Assembly: GCF_041228105.1 (NCBI RefSeq)
Contig: NZ_CP166097.1
Location: 4,526,001-4,590,000, forward strand
Length of the DNA stretch: 64,000 bases
Direction: 5' to 3'
Source of the DNA: Pectobacterium aroidearum
Lineage (GTDB): Bacteria; Pseudomonadota; Gammaproteobacteria; Enterobacterales; Enterobacteriaceae
Below the pieces are notes generated by a model, which saw only the letters and a program-made list of their open reading frames with translations, ran no database searches and had not been told where the DNA came from. Shown one piece after another: positions 51,587 through 62,138 of the stretch. Within the stretch, counting starts at the first letter, position 1. Every line of letters starts with the position of its first letter. Both the position numbers and the translations under genes were made by a program.

Positions 51587-54500
51587 CTACCACACCATTT
51601 CCACGCTGTTTTCATCCTGTGACAGCCTGTCGTCCAGATAGCGGCAGAAGTCGCTGAGTTGGGGATGATCGAACACATCAGACACCTTGATGCTGACGGA
51701 AAATTCTGCGGCCAGACGGTTAACGATCTGGATGGTCTGCAATGACTGTCCGCCCAGCTCGAAGAAGTTATCTCGCGATTGGATCCCCGAGACGCCGAGG
51801 ATCTGCTGCCAAATTGCGCTAACCCGGTTTTCGGTTTCGCTGGCCAACGCCTGCGCAGGTGCTTCGTCGTGGTATTCCGCCAACAGACGTTTGCGATCGA
51901 CCTTGTTGGAGCCGGTTTTCGGCAACTGGCGGAAGGCGCGATAATCGGTAGGGATCATCGCCGGCGGCAATACGCTGCCCAGGCGCTGTTTCAGCGCACG
52001 CGCATCGATCTCACCGGCTTTCGTGGCAACAAACGCCACCAGACGCCGCACGCCGTTGGGGTAAACAATGCCCTGAACACAGGCTTCATCAACATCCGGC
52101 TGTGCCAGCAGATGGGCTTCGACTTCCCCTGGCTGAATCCGGTAGCCGCTGATTTTAAACTCGTTATCCATGCGCCCGAGATACAGCAGTTGTCCTTTTT
52201 CCAGTCGTACTCTGTCGCCCGTGCGGTAAGCCGGAAGCTCACGGTCGCCCACCGCCAACTGCGTAAATGCCGTGTGCTCCGTGCCGATATAACCCGCCGC
52301 TAGCGTTGGCCCCAACAGTACCAGTTCCCCTTCTGCCGCAGGGCGGTCGCCCGCCGCCAAAATCAGCGCGTTGACGCCTGCCAATGGCAGACCGATAGGA
52401 AGCTGTGCCACATCGGCAGACTGCGTTTGCAGATCGCAACTGGTCGCCACCACCGTGGTTTCCGTTGGGCCATAGGTGTTGATTAAGCGCAGCGTATTCG
52501 GTGCATGGCGTTGCCACTGCACCAGCTGTTCGGGATACACCGCTTCACCCCCGATGATGATGGCGCGCAGTGCGGAAGGCATGGTCAGTGCGCCAGTTTT
52601 CAGCCCGACCACCCATTCATTCCAGAATGCAGTCGGCAGATCGAGCAACGTAATTGCCAGTTCTTCGACCTGTTCGACAAAGGTCGGTATCGATTCCAGC
52701 ATCTCATCGGTGCGCAGTACCAGCGTCGCACCGCTGATCAGCGTGGCAAAGATCTCTTCGATGCTGGCATCAAAGTTAAACGGGGCAAATTGCAGCACGC
52801 GATCCGCCGCACGTAGGCCATAGCGCTGGCGTGCCGCCGCGATGAAGTGATCCAGCGCGCTGACGCCGATCTCCACACCCTTCGGCAATCCGGTCGATCC
52901 CGAGGTGAACATGACATAGGCAATCTGACTATCTCTCGCTTCCGCAGGTGGCAGGGCGGCATGCTGCGCGTTGGATGACAGAAGATGCCCTGCCAGAACG
53001 ATCTCGCCGGAAAAGACCGACGCCAGCCGATGCTGGTAATCCGCCTGCGTCACAATCGTACGCAGCCCGGCAATCTGGATAATGTGCTGCTGACGTTCAT
53101 GCGGCTGTTCAGGATCGAGCGGTACATACACCGCGCCACACTGCATCACAGCCAGCAGGCAAATGATGGTTTCAGGGCTGCGGTTCAGCATAATGCCGAT
53201 GCGCTCACCGGGCTGCACACCACGTTCGTGAAGCGCAGCGGCGGCCTGATCGCTCAGATCCAACAACTGCTGGTAGCTGTACTGCCGATCGCGCTGTGTC
53301 AGTGCTGTATGATTCGGGTTTTTACGCGCCTGCTTGGCGATTGCCGTCAGAACCGATTCAACGAACGGTTCAGGCTCGCGGCTGGTGATCAAGGCAAGCT
53401 CACGTTCTTCACGCAGCCAGCGCCCCAGAAGCTCACCGCTGGTTTGTCGCGGCTGCGCCAGCCAGCGCTGAAGCAGTGTAAACAGGGTTTCTTGCAGATT
53501 GGCCAGTGCTTCCGCACTGTAACAGGCCGGGTTGGCATCAAAGTCCAGCACCGGTGTGCCGTCTGGTTTGAAATGGATCTCAATGGTCAGATCTTCTACC
53601 GGTCCGGCGCTGAGATTCAGCGTGCTGGACGACAGCGATCCGTAGCTGAGCGGATGATCAAACGGCATGATATTGATCAGCGGACCGAAAAGCCGCTGTT
53701 CGCCGCCCACACGGTTCAGATCGCGACGTAAGTGCTCATAGCGATAATGCTGATGCCGACGCAGCGTGCGCTTGGTGCGAGCAACCTGCTGCGCCAGCGC
53801 CACAAAATCCGCCTGCTCATCCACCTGAATACAGAGCGGCACAATATTCATCTGCATGCTCGGCACCGTCAGCGAGGCGGAACCGATACGGTTCATCACC
53901 ATCATGCCGAACGTCAGTCGGTCACTGCCGGACACCAGTTTGAGGTGCGTCGCCAGCATCGCCAAAAATAGATCCGGCCAGCTGATTTTATTGCCTTCAC
54001 ACAGCGCCGTTAGCGGTTGCCAGAGATCTTCAGGCATATCACAGCTTTGACGCAAAAAACGCGCCGCGATAGGTGCTTTCTTCTCGCTGAAGCTGGCGGG
54101 TTCCGGCATCGCATTCAGCGTCTCCAACCAGAAATCCCGTGCCTGCGCCGTCTGCCCGCTGGCATCACGCTGCTGTTCCTCTTCCAACACATCGCTAAAT
54201 GGACCAAACTCGGCCATCGGCACGGGCTGCCCCGCCGTCAGCGCGGTGTAAATCTGGGCGATACGCTGAAACAGCATGGTGGTGCCAAAGCCGTCCAGCG
54301 CAATGTGATGCACGCAACTATAGAGAAAATCACGTTTTTCACCACATAGCAGTGCAAAGCGGCAGGGTAATCCGTTCAGCAAATCCAGCGGCTGGGAGAT
54401 TTCCTCACGCGCCCACTGGCGTATCGTCTGCGCTTCATCCGTTCTCGGTGCGGGCAACAGCTCTACAATCGGCAGCACGCCGATCGGTACCGGCAGTTGT

Positions 54501-54730
54501 GAAGCCACAAAGCCAATCTCTGGCTGGTCGGCCTGTTCAGCCGCCACCTCAACAAACTGGCAGTACAGGCATTCACACTCCATGACAGCCTGACGGATCG
54601 CGCTCAGCATGGCTTCAATGTCGACTTTGCCATCAAACGCGATGCACTCCGCCGTGTTGAACGTCGCCTTATCATCGTTCAGGGCATGGCCTAACCACAG
54701 CCCACGCTGCGCAACGCTCAATGGCTTCAT
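51587..54730 (-). CDS. amoF: NRPS C-A-PCP module, lysine-type (AmoF-like)
   Basis: A 1047-residue single-module synthetase. The condensation domain (about 1-430) has HHIALDG. The adenylation domain (about 450-950) carries MFTSGSTGLPKGVEIG and TYGPTETT. The carrier domain has FELGGQSLQTIQ near 1000. There is no thioesterase, unlike EntF. The pocket reads D-A-E-D-I-G-T-V-V-K, which resembles known lysine codes beginning DAE and not the serine code of EntF (DVWHFSLVDK). It should couple dihydroxybenzoate to lysine. The start MKPLSVAQRG at 54730 overlaps the amoB stop by ATGA and has GGGAG 7 nt upstream. Confidence 0.87.
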   Translation of the reverse strand: MKPLSVAQRGLWLGHALNDDKATFNTAECIAFDGKVDIEAMLSAIRQAVMECECLYCQFVEVAAEQADQPEIGFVASQLPVPIGVLPIVELLPAPRTDEAQTIRQWAREEISQPLDLLNGLPCRFALLCGEKRDFLYSCVHHIALDGFGTTMLFQRIAQIYTALTAGQPVPMAEFGPFSDVLEEEQQRDASGQTAQARDFWLETLNAMPEPASFSEKKAPIAARFLRQSCDMPEDLWQPLTALCEGNKISWPDLFLAMLATHLKLVSGSDRLTFGMMVMNRIGSASLTVPSMQMNIVPLCIQVDEQADFVALAQQVARTKRTLRRHQHYRYEHLRRDLNRVGGEQRLFGPLINIMPFDHPLSYGSLSSSTLNLSAGPVEDLTIEIHFKPDGTPVLDFDANPACYSAEALANLQETLFTLLQRWLAQPRQTSGELLGRWLREERELALITSREPEPFVESVLTAIAKQARKNPNHTALTQRDRQYSYQQLLDLSDQAAAALHERGVQPGERIGIMLNRSPETIICLLAVMQCGAVYVPLDPEQPHERQQHIIQIAGLRTIVTQADYQHRLASVFSGEIVLAGHLLSSNAQHAALPPAEARDSQIAYVMFTSGSTGLPKGVEIGVSALDHFIAAARQRYGLRAADRVLQFAPFNFDASIEEIFATLISGATLVLRTDEMLESIPTFVEQVEELAITLLDLPTAFWNEWVVGLKTGALTMPSALRAIIIGGEAVYPEQLVQWQRHAPNTLRLINTYGPTETTVVATSCDLQTQSADVAQLPIGLPLAGVNALILAAGDRPAAEGELVLLGPTLAAGYIGTEHTAFTQLAVGDRELPAYRTGDRVRLEKGQLLYLGRMDNEFKISGYRIQPGEVEAHLLAQPDVDEACVQGIVYPNGVRRLVAFVATKAGEIDARALKQRLGSVLPPAMIPTDYRAFRQLPKTGSNKVDRKRLLAEYHDEAPAQALASETENRVSAIWQQILGVSGIQSRDNFFELGGQSLQTIQIVNRLAAEFSVSIKVSDVFDHPQLSDFCRYLDDRLSQDENSVEMVW

Positions 54731-55602
54731 GATGCAGCTCCCTGCTGTTTTTCGATCAGTGCCCACCACGCATTCAGACTGGGGTTACGCGCCAGATCGA
54801 CAAAACTTAGCGTGATGCCCTGATTGCGCCATTCGGTCAGCAGCGCCATCATGCGCACCGAGTCCAGACCGTAGTCGATCAGGTTTTCATCTTCATCGAA
54901 CTGATCTTCTTCTTCGTCGATCAAGGTCAGCAGGTGTGCTCTCAGTCCTTGCTTCGTCAGTGTCTGTGCCATTTTTGCTCCTGTGAGTTCTGCCGTGCTA
55001 ACCACTCGTCCGGCGCGCGTCGCCACATATTTCAGCGCCATCTGGTGTTCCTGAAGTGAGAAATCCGCCACCGCATCGCCGACCATGAACGGCTTGATGT
55101 CGCGCATGAAAGCATCCGTCGCGGTAATCATGCAGCCGATATGCCCGTAAACACCGCAGATAATCAGCTGATCTTTAACCATTTCTTTCATCATCGGTTC
55201 CAGCGGCGAACGGTGGAATGCGCTGTAGCGCCACTTCACCAGCACGGTGTCGTGCTCATCCGGCGCCAGCGCACTCACGACACGCTGCTTGTCAGGGTGA
55301 TTATTCAACCCTGCTCCCCACATGTCGTTCAGCAGCGCCCGGTCGGCCGCGCTTTGTGCATTCGGCTGCGCGGTATACACCACCGGAATCCCCTGTGCTT
55401 TGCAGTAGGTTCGCAACGCCGCAATGTTCTCAATCAACTGCTGCGCCAGCGGGCTGTCTGCACCATAGAAATTCACGAAATAGTCCTGCATGTCGTGAAT
55501 CAGCAGCACCGCACGCTCAGGCTCAAACGCCCAGGAAACTTTGTTGTCCGGGAAATCCTGTGCGCGCGGCAGGGGATAAGAAGCAATAGAAGGGATTGCC
55601 AT
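54727..55602 (-). CDS. amoB: Isochorismatase with aryl carrier domain (EntB-type)
   Basis: A 291-residue bifunctional protein. Residues about 1-205 are isochorismatase (VLLIHDMQDYFVNFY, IPVVYTAQPNAQS, ICGVYGHIGC), which hydrolyses isochorismate to 2,3-dihydro-DHB. Residues about 215-291 are the aryl carrier domain with the phosphopantetheine serine in DYGLDSVRMM. The carrier holds the DHB activated by AmoE. The ATG at 55602 follows AAGGA by 7 nt. Both domains look intact, and the gene lies 10 bp after amoE. Confidence 0.95.
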   Translation of the reverse strand: MAIPSIASYPLPRAQDFPDNKVSWAFEPERAVLLIHDMQDYFVNFYGADSPLAQQLIENIAALRTYCKAQGIPVVYTAQPNAQSAADRALLNDMWGAGLNNHPDKQRVVSALAPDEHDTVLVKWRYSAFHRSPLEPMMKEMVKDQLIICGVYGHIGCMITATDAFMRDIKPFMVGDAVADFSLQEHQMALKYVATRAGRVVSTAELTGAKMAQTLTKQGLRAHLLTLIDEEEDQFDEDENLIDYGLDSVRMMALLTEWRNQGITLSFVDLARNPSLNAWWALIEKQQGAAS

Positions 55603-55612
55603 CACAAAATCC

Positions 55613-57256
55613 TTATTTATTTTGAAGCTCAGTGGGGTTTTGAGTACTCAGTTGGGTCTGGATACGCTGACGGAGTGATTTCTTATCAATCTTGCCGACC
55701 GGCGTAACGGGCAAGGTGTCGATCATCTCGAAGCGATCCGGCAGTTTGAATTCAGCAATACCCTGATTGCGAAGATATTTTCTTAACGTAATGGCTTTCA
55801 GAGCGGGATCGCTGACCACCAGAAAAGCGCAGCTCTTTTCGCCCATAACCGGGTCAGGCATCGACACCAGCGCGGCATGAAGAATGCCGTCATGCTTGAG
55901 CAACAGGTTTTCGATCTCTTCTGCGGCAATCTTTTCACCGCCACGGTTAATCTGATCTTTCTCCCGCCCGACCACGCGCAAATAGCCATCCTCGGTCATC
56001 TGCACCACATCACCCGAGTGGTAAAAACCTTCGCTGTCGAAGGCGCGGGCGTTGTGTTCCGGGCTGCGGTAATAGCCGCGGAAGGTATACGGGCCGCGCG
56101 TCGCCAGCAGCCCTGCCTCGCCTCTCGGTACCGGATTGCCGTCGATGTCCAACACCTTCACTTCATCGTCTGGGCTCATCGGGCAGCCCTGCGTAGTGAA
56201 GATATGTTCATCACTGTCGTCCAGTCGGGTGTAGTTCACCAGCCCTTCGGCCATCCCGAGCACCTGCTGTAGCTGGCAACCCAACACCGCCGGAATACGA
56301 CGGGCGACGGTATCACTCAGCTTCGCACCGCCCACCTGCAAGATCTTCAGGCTACGTAGCGCCCCACCAAACTGTTCGGCTGCCTGGATCCACAGCGCGG
56401 CTGCGGGCGGCACCAGCGAGGTAATATCGATCTGATGACGTTCGATCAGCGGGAAGCAGGTCATCGCCCCCGGATCGGGCGCCAGCACGACGCGTCCACC
56501 AGCGTAAAAAATGCCGAGCGAACCGGGCGAGCTTAGCGGGAAGTTATGCGGGGCGGGCAACGCACACAGGTAGCGGGTTTGCGGCGTCAGCTCGCAGATT
56601 TCCACGCTGCGGCGCACGCTGTAGTAGTAATCGTCATGAGTACGGGGAATCAGCTTTGGCGTACCGGTACTGCCGCCAGAAAGCTGGAAGAAGGCAACCT
56701 GCCCCGATGCGGAAGGCTGATACTGGCTGGTTGAAGCGCGCGGTTGCAGCCAGTCTGACAGGCTGTGTCCCAGCGAGCTGTCACCAAGCATTACTACCGT
56801 TTGCAGACGGGGAACCTGCGTCTGTAGCCGATCCAGAAACGCGCCGTCGCCAAACAGCGGGTGTTCGGCCGAGGCGATCAATAATCGCGGTTCGATCTGT
56901 GTGGCGTATGACAGCAGTTCCAGCTTGTTGTGGCTAAACAACGCGTTAACCGGCGCGACGCCCATTTTCAGCAACGCAAAAAAGGTCAGGTAAAACTCGT
57001 CCACGTTCGGCAACTGCACCAGCGCGGTGTCGCCACAGCGCAGGCCGCTTTCCGTCAGGCGCGATGCCAGCGCGGAAGATTGCCGATCCAGCTCGCGATA
57101 GCTCCACTGACGTTCGCCGCACACCACCGCAACCGCATCCGGTTGTGTCGTCAGATGGCGTTCCCAGGCATCCGTTAACGGCAGACCGACCCAGTATCCC
57201 TTGTCGCGGTAACGCTGCGCCAGTTCCTCTGGCCAGGGCGTAAATTCAATGCTCAT
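55613..57256 (-). CDS. amoE: 2,3-dihydroxybenzoate-AMP ligase (EntE-type)
   Basis: A 547-residue stand-alone adenylation enzyme that activates DHB and loads it onto AmoB. Core motifs include [38 protein letters not shown] and [14 protein letters not shown]. The pocket begins with Asn ([10 protein letters not shown]) where amino-acid domains have Asp, as is characteristic of aryl-acid activators. It overlaps the amoC stop by 4 nt. Length matches EntE/DhbE. Confidence 0.95.
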   Translation of the reverse strand: MSIEFTPWPEELAQRYRDKGYWVGLPLTDAWERHLTTQPDAVAVVCGERQWSYRELDRQSSALASRLTESGLRCGDTALVQLPNVDEFYLTFFALLKMGVAPVNALFSHNKLELLSYATQIEPRLLIASAEHPLFGDGAFLDRLQTQVPRLQTVVMLGDSSLGHSLSDWLQPRASTSQYQPSASGQVAFFQLSGGSTGTPKLIPRTHDDYYYSVRRSVEICELTPQTRYLCALPAPHNFPLSSPGSLGIFYAGGRVVLAPDPGAMTCFPLIERHQIDITSLVPPAAALWIQAAEQFGGALRSLKILQVGGAKLSDTVARRIPAVLGCQLQQVLGMAEGLVNYTRLDDSDEHIFTTQGCPMSPDDEVKVLDIDGNPVPRGEAGLLATRGPYTFRGYYRSPEHNARAFDSEGFYHSGDVVQMTEDGYLRVVGREKDQINRGGEKIAAEEIENLLLKHDGILHAALVSMPDPVMGEKSCAFLVVSDPALKAITLRKYLRNQGIAEFKLPDRFEMIDTLPVTPVGKIDKKSLRQRIQTQLSTQNPTELQNK

Positions 57257-58449
57257 AGTCCGTCCACACCTGAGTTAAGGCCAAACGCATTCAGCATCGT
57301 GTTTAATTTGGCGGCGGTTTCAGCCCATTCATCCTCGGGGACGGATGCCTCAACAATGCCCGCACCGGCAAACAGGCGGACGTTATTGTTTTTGATGGTC
57401 CCGCAGCGAATCGCTATCGCCCATTCGCCATCGCCGTTGGCGTCACACCAGCCGACAATGCCGCTGAATACGCCACGATCGTGCGGTTCCAGTTCAGCGA
57501 TCAGTTGGCGCGCTTCCTGCGTGGGGAAACCGCACAGCGCGGGGGTAGGATGTAGCTGACAGGCAACCTGAAGCGCCGTCATCTCTGGGTGAGCCAGTTC
57601 GCCGCTGATGGCGGTAGACAAGTGCCACATGGAGGCAGTGCTCATAAGCGAAGGAGCTGATGGAATCGTTAACGACGAGCACAGCGGCATCAGGCGTTGG
57701 CGGATATCGTCCACCACCAGCTTATGCTCGTGCTTGTCTTTGCTGGAATTCAGCAAGCGCTGGCTGTTCAGGTAATCCAGATGTTCATCGTTCATCCGCC
57801 GCGCCGATCCCGCCAGTGGATTGGAGACAATGACGTTGCCCTGCTTACGCAGCAGCAGTTCCGGGCTGGCACCCAGTAAGATGGAACCATCCGGCAGCGG
57901 CAGCGAAAAATGATAGCCACCCGCATTCTGCACCATCAGGTTGTTAAGGATCGTTTGCGCCTTAACGGGCCCCGCCAGCTCAATATCCAAAATGCGCGAC
58001 AGTACCGCTTTGCTCAGTTCACCGCGGCGGAAGCGCTCAACGGCCTCTGCCACGATGGACTTGAACTGACATTCATCAGGGATGCTGTTTAACGTTAACG
58101 CAGCAGGTGCCGCCGCCGTGTGCTTACGAGCCCGGCTGACGAGTTCAGATTTCGTCGTAACGGTATAGCTATCAGGGATATAGAGACAAGAGGGTTGCGT
58201 GGTATCAAAAGGAATCGCCCCAACCACAATAGGCAGCGACTGCCCCGCCTGACGCGCTCGCTGGAACGCCTGCGCGATTGCAGAGCTAAGCCTGTCATCG
58301 TGCGAATCTGGAGCACAAACAGGGGACGAAATACGTTCAAATAAGCCGGAAGTAGAAAGGCTACGGTGTTCCGATGCATATAAAAAAGCGGTCTGTTCCG
58401 AATAAGTTAGCCCGCTAAATGTTTCAGCTTCTGTAATCAGTGTATCCAC
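57253..58449 (-). CDS. amoC: Isochorismate synthase (EntC-type)
   Basis: A 398-residue chorismate-utilising enzyme that converts chorismate to isochorismate, the first step to DHB. Family motifs are [32 protein letters not shown] and the metal-binding [14 protein letters not shown]. The GTG start at 58449 follows AGGAG by 7 nt. It heads the minus-strand biosynthetic operon. A Fur-box-like sequence lies about 33 bp upstream, so iron repression is expected. The next six genes follow in overlapping or near-contiguous order. Confidence 0.95.
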   Translation of the reverse strand: MDTLITEAETFSGLTYSEQTAFLYASEHRSLSTSGLFERISSPVCAPDSHDDRLSSAIAQAFQRARQAGQSLPIVVGAIPFDTTQPSCLYIPDSYTVTTKSELVSRARKHTAAAPAALTLNSIPDECQFKSIVAEAVERFRRGELSKAVLSRILDIELAGPVKAQTILNNLMVQNAGGYHFSLPLPDGSILLGASPELLLRKQGNVIVSNPLAGSARRMNDEHLDYLNSQRLLNSSKDKHEHKLVVDDIRQRLMPLCSSLTIPSAPSLMSTASMWHLSTAISGELAHPEMTALQVACQLHPTPALCGFPTQEARQLIAELEPHDRGVFSGIVGWCDANGDGEWAIAIRCGTIKNNNVRLFAGAGIVEASVPEDEWAETAAKLNTMLNAFGLNSGVDGL

Positions 58450-58482
58450 AAGGCAGCTCCTGCGCTCGCAAATTAAATACCA

Positions 58483-58506
58483 ATGATTATTAAAATCATT
58501 ATCATT
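58483..58506 (-). promoter_or_regulatory. Fur-box-like site before amoC
   Basis: On the minus strand the site reads ATAATGATTTTAATAATCAT-like, close to the GATAATGATAATCATTATC consensus. Its position just upstream of the amoC start fits iron-dependent repression of the biosynthetic operon. Confidence 0.7.
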
Positions 58507-58686
58507 TATATCAAGCGCAGTTAAATTACACTGAAGTAACGTGTTCGGTCAATCCTTCCACAAAATGCTTATTCACGCCCACTAATTAGGGGTTATATTG
58601 ATGTTAATCAATTTTTTTGTGCATCTTTCATAACGGTTAATGGTTAGCAACGGGAATGTATTGATTATAAAACCCACATCACAGAT

Positions 58687-58708
58687 GATAATGAAAATAC
58701 TTATCATT
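58687..58708 (+). promoter_or_regulatory. Fur-box-like site before the MFS exporter gene
   Basis: GATAATGAAAATAC followed by TTATCATT resembles the Fur consensus with both half-sites readable. It lies about 75 bp before the exporter start and should control the plus-strand genes. Confidence 0.7.
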
Positions 58709-58780
58709 CATTGTCATGAAAATTAAGCTGCGCTAGACTGCGCGAATATTTTACTAACTGTGTCTAAATGTGAGCCCGTC

Positions 58781-60043
58781 ATGGATGAAAGCATGTACAG
58801 CCAGCACACCCGACCTGTTGTGCATTTGGCGCTGCTCATCAACATGCTTTCTCTCGGCAGCCTGATGATGGTGATGCCGTTAGGCCCCGATTTCATCAGC
58901 GCGCTTTCCATGGATGCCAAGAACATCGGCTACATTAGCGGTGGCGCAACGTTTGCCTCGGCTATCGTCGGCTTCCTCGCCGCTCCCTATCTGGACAGAT
59001 TTAACCGCAAACATGCTCTGCTCGTTCTGCTGACGCTGCGCTTCGGCCTGACGGCGGCCTGCATGTTTGCCACCAGCCAAACCCATCTTTTAGTGCTGTT
59101 TATTCTGGCGGGCTGCGTGGCCGGGCCGGCCTCTGGCGTGTTGATGGCGGCGGTTGTCGATATTGTGCCGGCCAACGAGCGCGGAAAGCAGTTGGCCTAC
59201 GTCGGTATGAGTTTTTCGCTCGCGGCCATCATCATCATGCCGCTGTCGCTGGAGTTAGCTCACCGTATTAACTGGCAAGCGCCGTTTTATATTTTCGGCC
59301 TCGGCGGCCTGCTGCTGGCGCTGTTAGTGCTGTGGCTCTTTCCTTCCATGCCGCCGACGCACCGGGCCCAGCAAAACGCTTCTCCCAGCACATCCCCCAC
59401 TTCCGTATTACACGACCTGCTGGCCTCCCCTCTTTTCCTGTTGGGGCTGACAGTGGTTTCGCTACAGATGTTCGGCCATTTCCTGCTGATTCCCCATTTT
59501 TCCAACTACTTTCAGTTCAATCTGGCTTTCCCACGGGATGATATTTCCCTGCTTTATCTTTGCGGCGGGCTGGGAAGCATGGTGACCATGCAGCTGTGCG
59601 GCAACCTACTGGATCGAGGCTATGCCAGCCGGACGATCGTGGTGACAACGCTGCTGCTAGCCGTTGTCATTCTCTGCGGTTTCGTTTTGCCCTTTTCGCT
59701 TTCCCTGTATCTGGTGTTCACCCTGTTCATGGCGCTCAGCGCAGCGCGCTCCAGCAGCACACTGGCGATTACCGCAGGTATTCCGCTGCCGCATCAGCGC
59801 GCTGCGTTTATGTCCTATCAGGGAACCGCAGCCAACGTGGCATCAGGGCTCGCCAGCGTGGCCTCTGCCGCTTATCTGAGCACCTCGGTTGAGGGAAGAA
59901 TTGACGGGTTCTCACAGCTTGCCGTCGCCAGCACCATCTTTGCGCTGGCCGCCATGCTGCTGACCCTGCGCCTGATTCCACTGCTGGCTGAACGCAGCCG
60001 GAAGATGGCAGCACGCCAACCTGTGCAAGCGACGGGGCAATAA
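58781..60043 (+). CDS. MFS transporter, likely siderophore exporter
   Basis: A major-facilitator protein of about 420 residues with 12 predicted membrane helices. The loop after helix 2 reads APYLDRFNRKHALL, near the family's GxLaDrxGrrk motif. It is divergent from the biosynthetic operon and shares its Fur-controlled promoter region, as EntS-type exporters do. The start is uncertain: GTG at 58760 and ATG at 58781 are both possible, and neither has a strong ribosome-binding site. Export of the catecholate is inferred from context. Confidence 0.85.
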   Translation: MDESMYSQHTRPVVHLALLINMLSLGSLMMVMPLGPDFISALSMDAKNIGYISGGATFASAIVGFLAAPYLDRFNRKHALLVLLTLRFGLTAACMFATSQTHLLVLFILAGCVAGPASGVLMAAVVDIVPANERGKQLAYVGMSFSLAAIIIMPLSLELAHRINWQAPFYIFGLGGLLLALLVLWLFPSMPPTHRAQQNASPSTSPTSVLHDLLASPLFLLGLTVVSLQMFGHFLLIPHFSNYFQFNLAFPRDDISLLYLCGGLGSMVTMQLCGNLLDRGYASRTIVVTTLLLAVVILCGFVLPFSLSLYLVFTLFMALSAARSSSTLAITAGIPLPHQRAAFMSYQGTAANVASGLASVASAAYLSTSVEGRIDGFSQLAVASTIFALAAMLLTLRLIPLLAERSRKMAARQPVQATGQ

Positions 60044-60140
60044 ACCGCTCGATTTACTCAATGGGGGCGGCAATACACGTAACACAGCACGCAATTTATT
60101 TACGGGGATGTTTTTTCCACTCTTTGATGAGGCCTTTGAC

Positions 60141-62087
60141 ATGCAGCTAAAATCGGAAAATCGTTTTTCACATCATCATTTCCCACACAGCAAGGTATAT
60201 CGTGCCCTGCTGGTGACCGGATTACTGGCACTGCCTGCACTTGCGCAGGCAGAAAACGCGGCAGATGAAAAAATCGTCGTGACGGCAACGCAGACGAAAC
60301 ACACTACGCTAAGCGCCCCCGCCAGCGTCTCTGTCATCACCCGCGCCGAACTGGAAAAGATGTCGGTGAATAACGTTTCCGATGCGGTGAAAAAGCTGCC
60401 GGGGATTAACATCAACCCGTCGACTACCTATGGCCGTAACGAAATTAAAATCCGTGGTATGCGGGCGGACTACACGCTACTGCTGGTAAATGGTCGCCGT
60501 ATCAACACCCAAGAATCACTTGCGACCGATATGGGGAATGATTTCGATCTTAGCTCCATTCCTATGTCGGCGATTGAACGTATCGAAGTGATTCGTGGCC
60601 CGATGTCTTCTCTGTACGGTGCCGATGCGCTGGGCGGTGTAGTCAACGTGATTCTTCGCCAACCGGGGGAGAACGTTGCTGGAGAAGTTGGCTATAACTT
60701 TCAGGCTCCAACCGAAGGTTCCGGCGGCGACCATAACCGTCTGAATGGTTACGTCAGCGGGCCATTGATAGAGAATACGCTGCTGGGCAGTTTGATTGTG
60801 GACGGTGGCAAGCGCGATGCGTGGCGTACCGAGCAATCCAAGAATCGCAACTCAGATGCGCTGGAAAAACGTGATAACTACAGCGTGCTGGGTAACCTGA
60901 CATGGTTGATCGATTCTCAACAGAGTCTGGATTTTGATGCGACTTATACCAAAGATGACCGTTTCGTCGATTGGAATAACTCTGGCGCAACAGCTCACAA
61001 TACACAAAAACTGGATCGCCTCGGTCTGGGACTCACACATAACGGTAGCTGGGATAATTTCGATACGCGGTTACGCTACTACTACGAAAATATCGATTTA
61101 ATGGATAATTCTGAGCTTAATAAAGGCATTGCCGATATTACTCAAAATAATCAGACAGTTGATGGACAAATCTCCGGTTATTTGGGCGATCATCTGCTAA
61201 CCGGTGGCGGCGAATACCGCATCACATCACTGGAACACAGCATGAACCTGAAAGGCGGAAAAGTAGACGTCAATCAAAGTGCTCTTTTCCTACAGGATGA
61301 ATTCAAGATTGCGGATTTAGCCCTCACGTTTGGTGGCCGCGTCGACCACCATGAGGTCTATGGCACCGAGTTCAGCCCACGCGCTTACGCTACCTATAGT
61401 CTGACCGACAACTGGGTGATCAAAGGCGGCGTGAATAAGGCTTTTAAAGCGCCAACCCTCGCTCAATTTACCAAAGGCTATACGAAAGCAGCATGCCGTG
61501 GTCAATGCTACATCGTCGGTAACCCTGACCTGAAGGCTGAAACCTCTATCAGCTATGAACTGGGTACCGCCTATGAGGCCGAGCATTTCGGCACTGGTAT
61601 CACCCTGTTTAACAATGATATTAAAGATATGATTCAAACCAATTCGCTAACACGAACCTATGAAAACGTGAGTAAAGCGCGTGTGCAGGGGATTGAAACC
61701 TCATTTTGGGTCGACCTGACAGATGATCTGAACTGGACCACCAACTGGACCGTGGTTGATGCAGAAGACCGTGCGACCAGAATGCGCCTGAAGCAAACAC
61801 CGAAAAATACGGTTAACACGCAGTTGAACTGGCAGGCGCTGGATAATCTATCTACCTACGTGTCCTACCAGTACACCAGCAACCAATATTTGCGTGATAA
61901 AGAAACGTATAGAACACGCGGTTTTAATACCGTGGATATTGGCGCGACCTATACACCGGTTAAAAACGTGGATCTGAAACTGGGTGTCACTAACCTGACC
62001 AACGAAAAACGGGATTATGTTGCGACCGATATCGACTACTTCGTGTCTGGACGTACGGTGTACGGCGGCGTGAGCTATAAGTTCTGA
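60141..62087 (+). CDS. TonB-dependent catecholate siderophore receptor
   Basis: A 648-residue outer-membrane receptor. The start MQLKSENRFSHHH at 60141 gives a proper signal peptide ending ALAQA; an upstream ATG at 60108 would lengthen it needlessly. A TonB box (EKIVVTA) follows. The plug domain (about 50-170) includes IRGMRADYTLLLVNGRR and VIRGPMSSLYGADALGGVVNV. The remainder is a beta-barrel ending in phenylalanine (GGVSYKF). It resembles CirA/FepA-type catecholate receptors. It lies about 100 bp after the exporter gene and presumably takes up the amonabactin-like ferric siderophore. Confidence 0.92.
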   Translation: MQLKSENRFSHHHFPHSKVYRALLVTGLLALPALAQAENAADEKIVVTATQTKHTTLSAPASVSVITRAELEKMSVNNVSDAVKKLPGININPSTTYGRNEIKIRGMRADYTLLLVNGRRINTQESLATDMGNDFDLSSIPMSAIERIEVIRGPMSSLYGADALGGVVNVILRQPGENVAGEVGYNFQAPTEGSGGDHNRLNGYVSGPLIENTLLGSLIVDGGKRDAWRTEQSKNRNSDALEKRDNYSVLGNLTWLIDSQQSLDFDATYTKDDRFVDWNNSGATAHNTQKLDRLGLGLTHNGSWDNFDTRLRYYYENIDLMDNSELNKGIADITQNNQTVDGQISGYLGDHLLTGGGEYRITSLEHSMNLKGGKVDVNQSALFLQDEFKIADLALTFGGRVDHHEVYGTEFSPRAYATYSLTDNWVIKGGVNKAFKAPTLAQFTKGYTKAACRGQCYIVGNPDLKAETSISYELGTAYEAEHFGTGITLFNNDIKDMIQTNSLTRTYENVSKARVQGIETSFWVDLTDDLNWTTNWTVVDAEDRATRMRLKQTPKNTVNTQLNWQALDNLSTYVSYQYTSNQYLRDKETYRTRGFNTVDIGATYTPVKNVDLKLGVTNLTNEKRDYVATDIDYFVSGRTVYGGVSYKF

Positions 62088-62114
62088 TGCCAATACGTTC
62101 TGATGAATAGATCC

Positions 62115-62138
62115 AAGCCCGCTCACGCGGGCTTTTTT
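62115..62138. terminator. Bidirectional terminator between receptor and entD-like genes
   Basis: AAGCCCGC, loop TCAC, GCGGGCTT followed by TTTT is a standard intrinsic terminator. The A-rich left arm lets it work for the convergent gene too. Confidence 0.85.

Noticed and set aside
52985..53731. A 248-codon plus-strand frame inside amoF
   Set aside because: It is antisense to conserved C and A domains and has no family match that I can see.
51587..58449. A classical enterobactin cluster
   Set aside because: The NRPS lacks a thioesterase, its pocket does not match the EntF serine code, and a second multidomain NRPS plus a glycine-type A domain are present.
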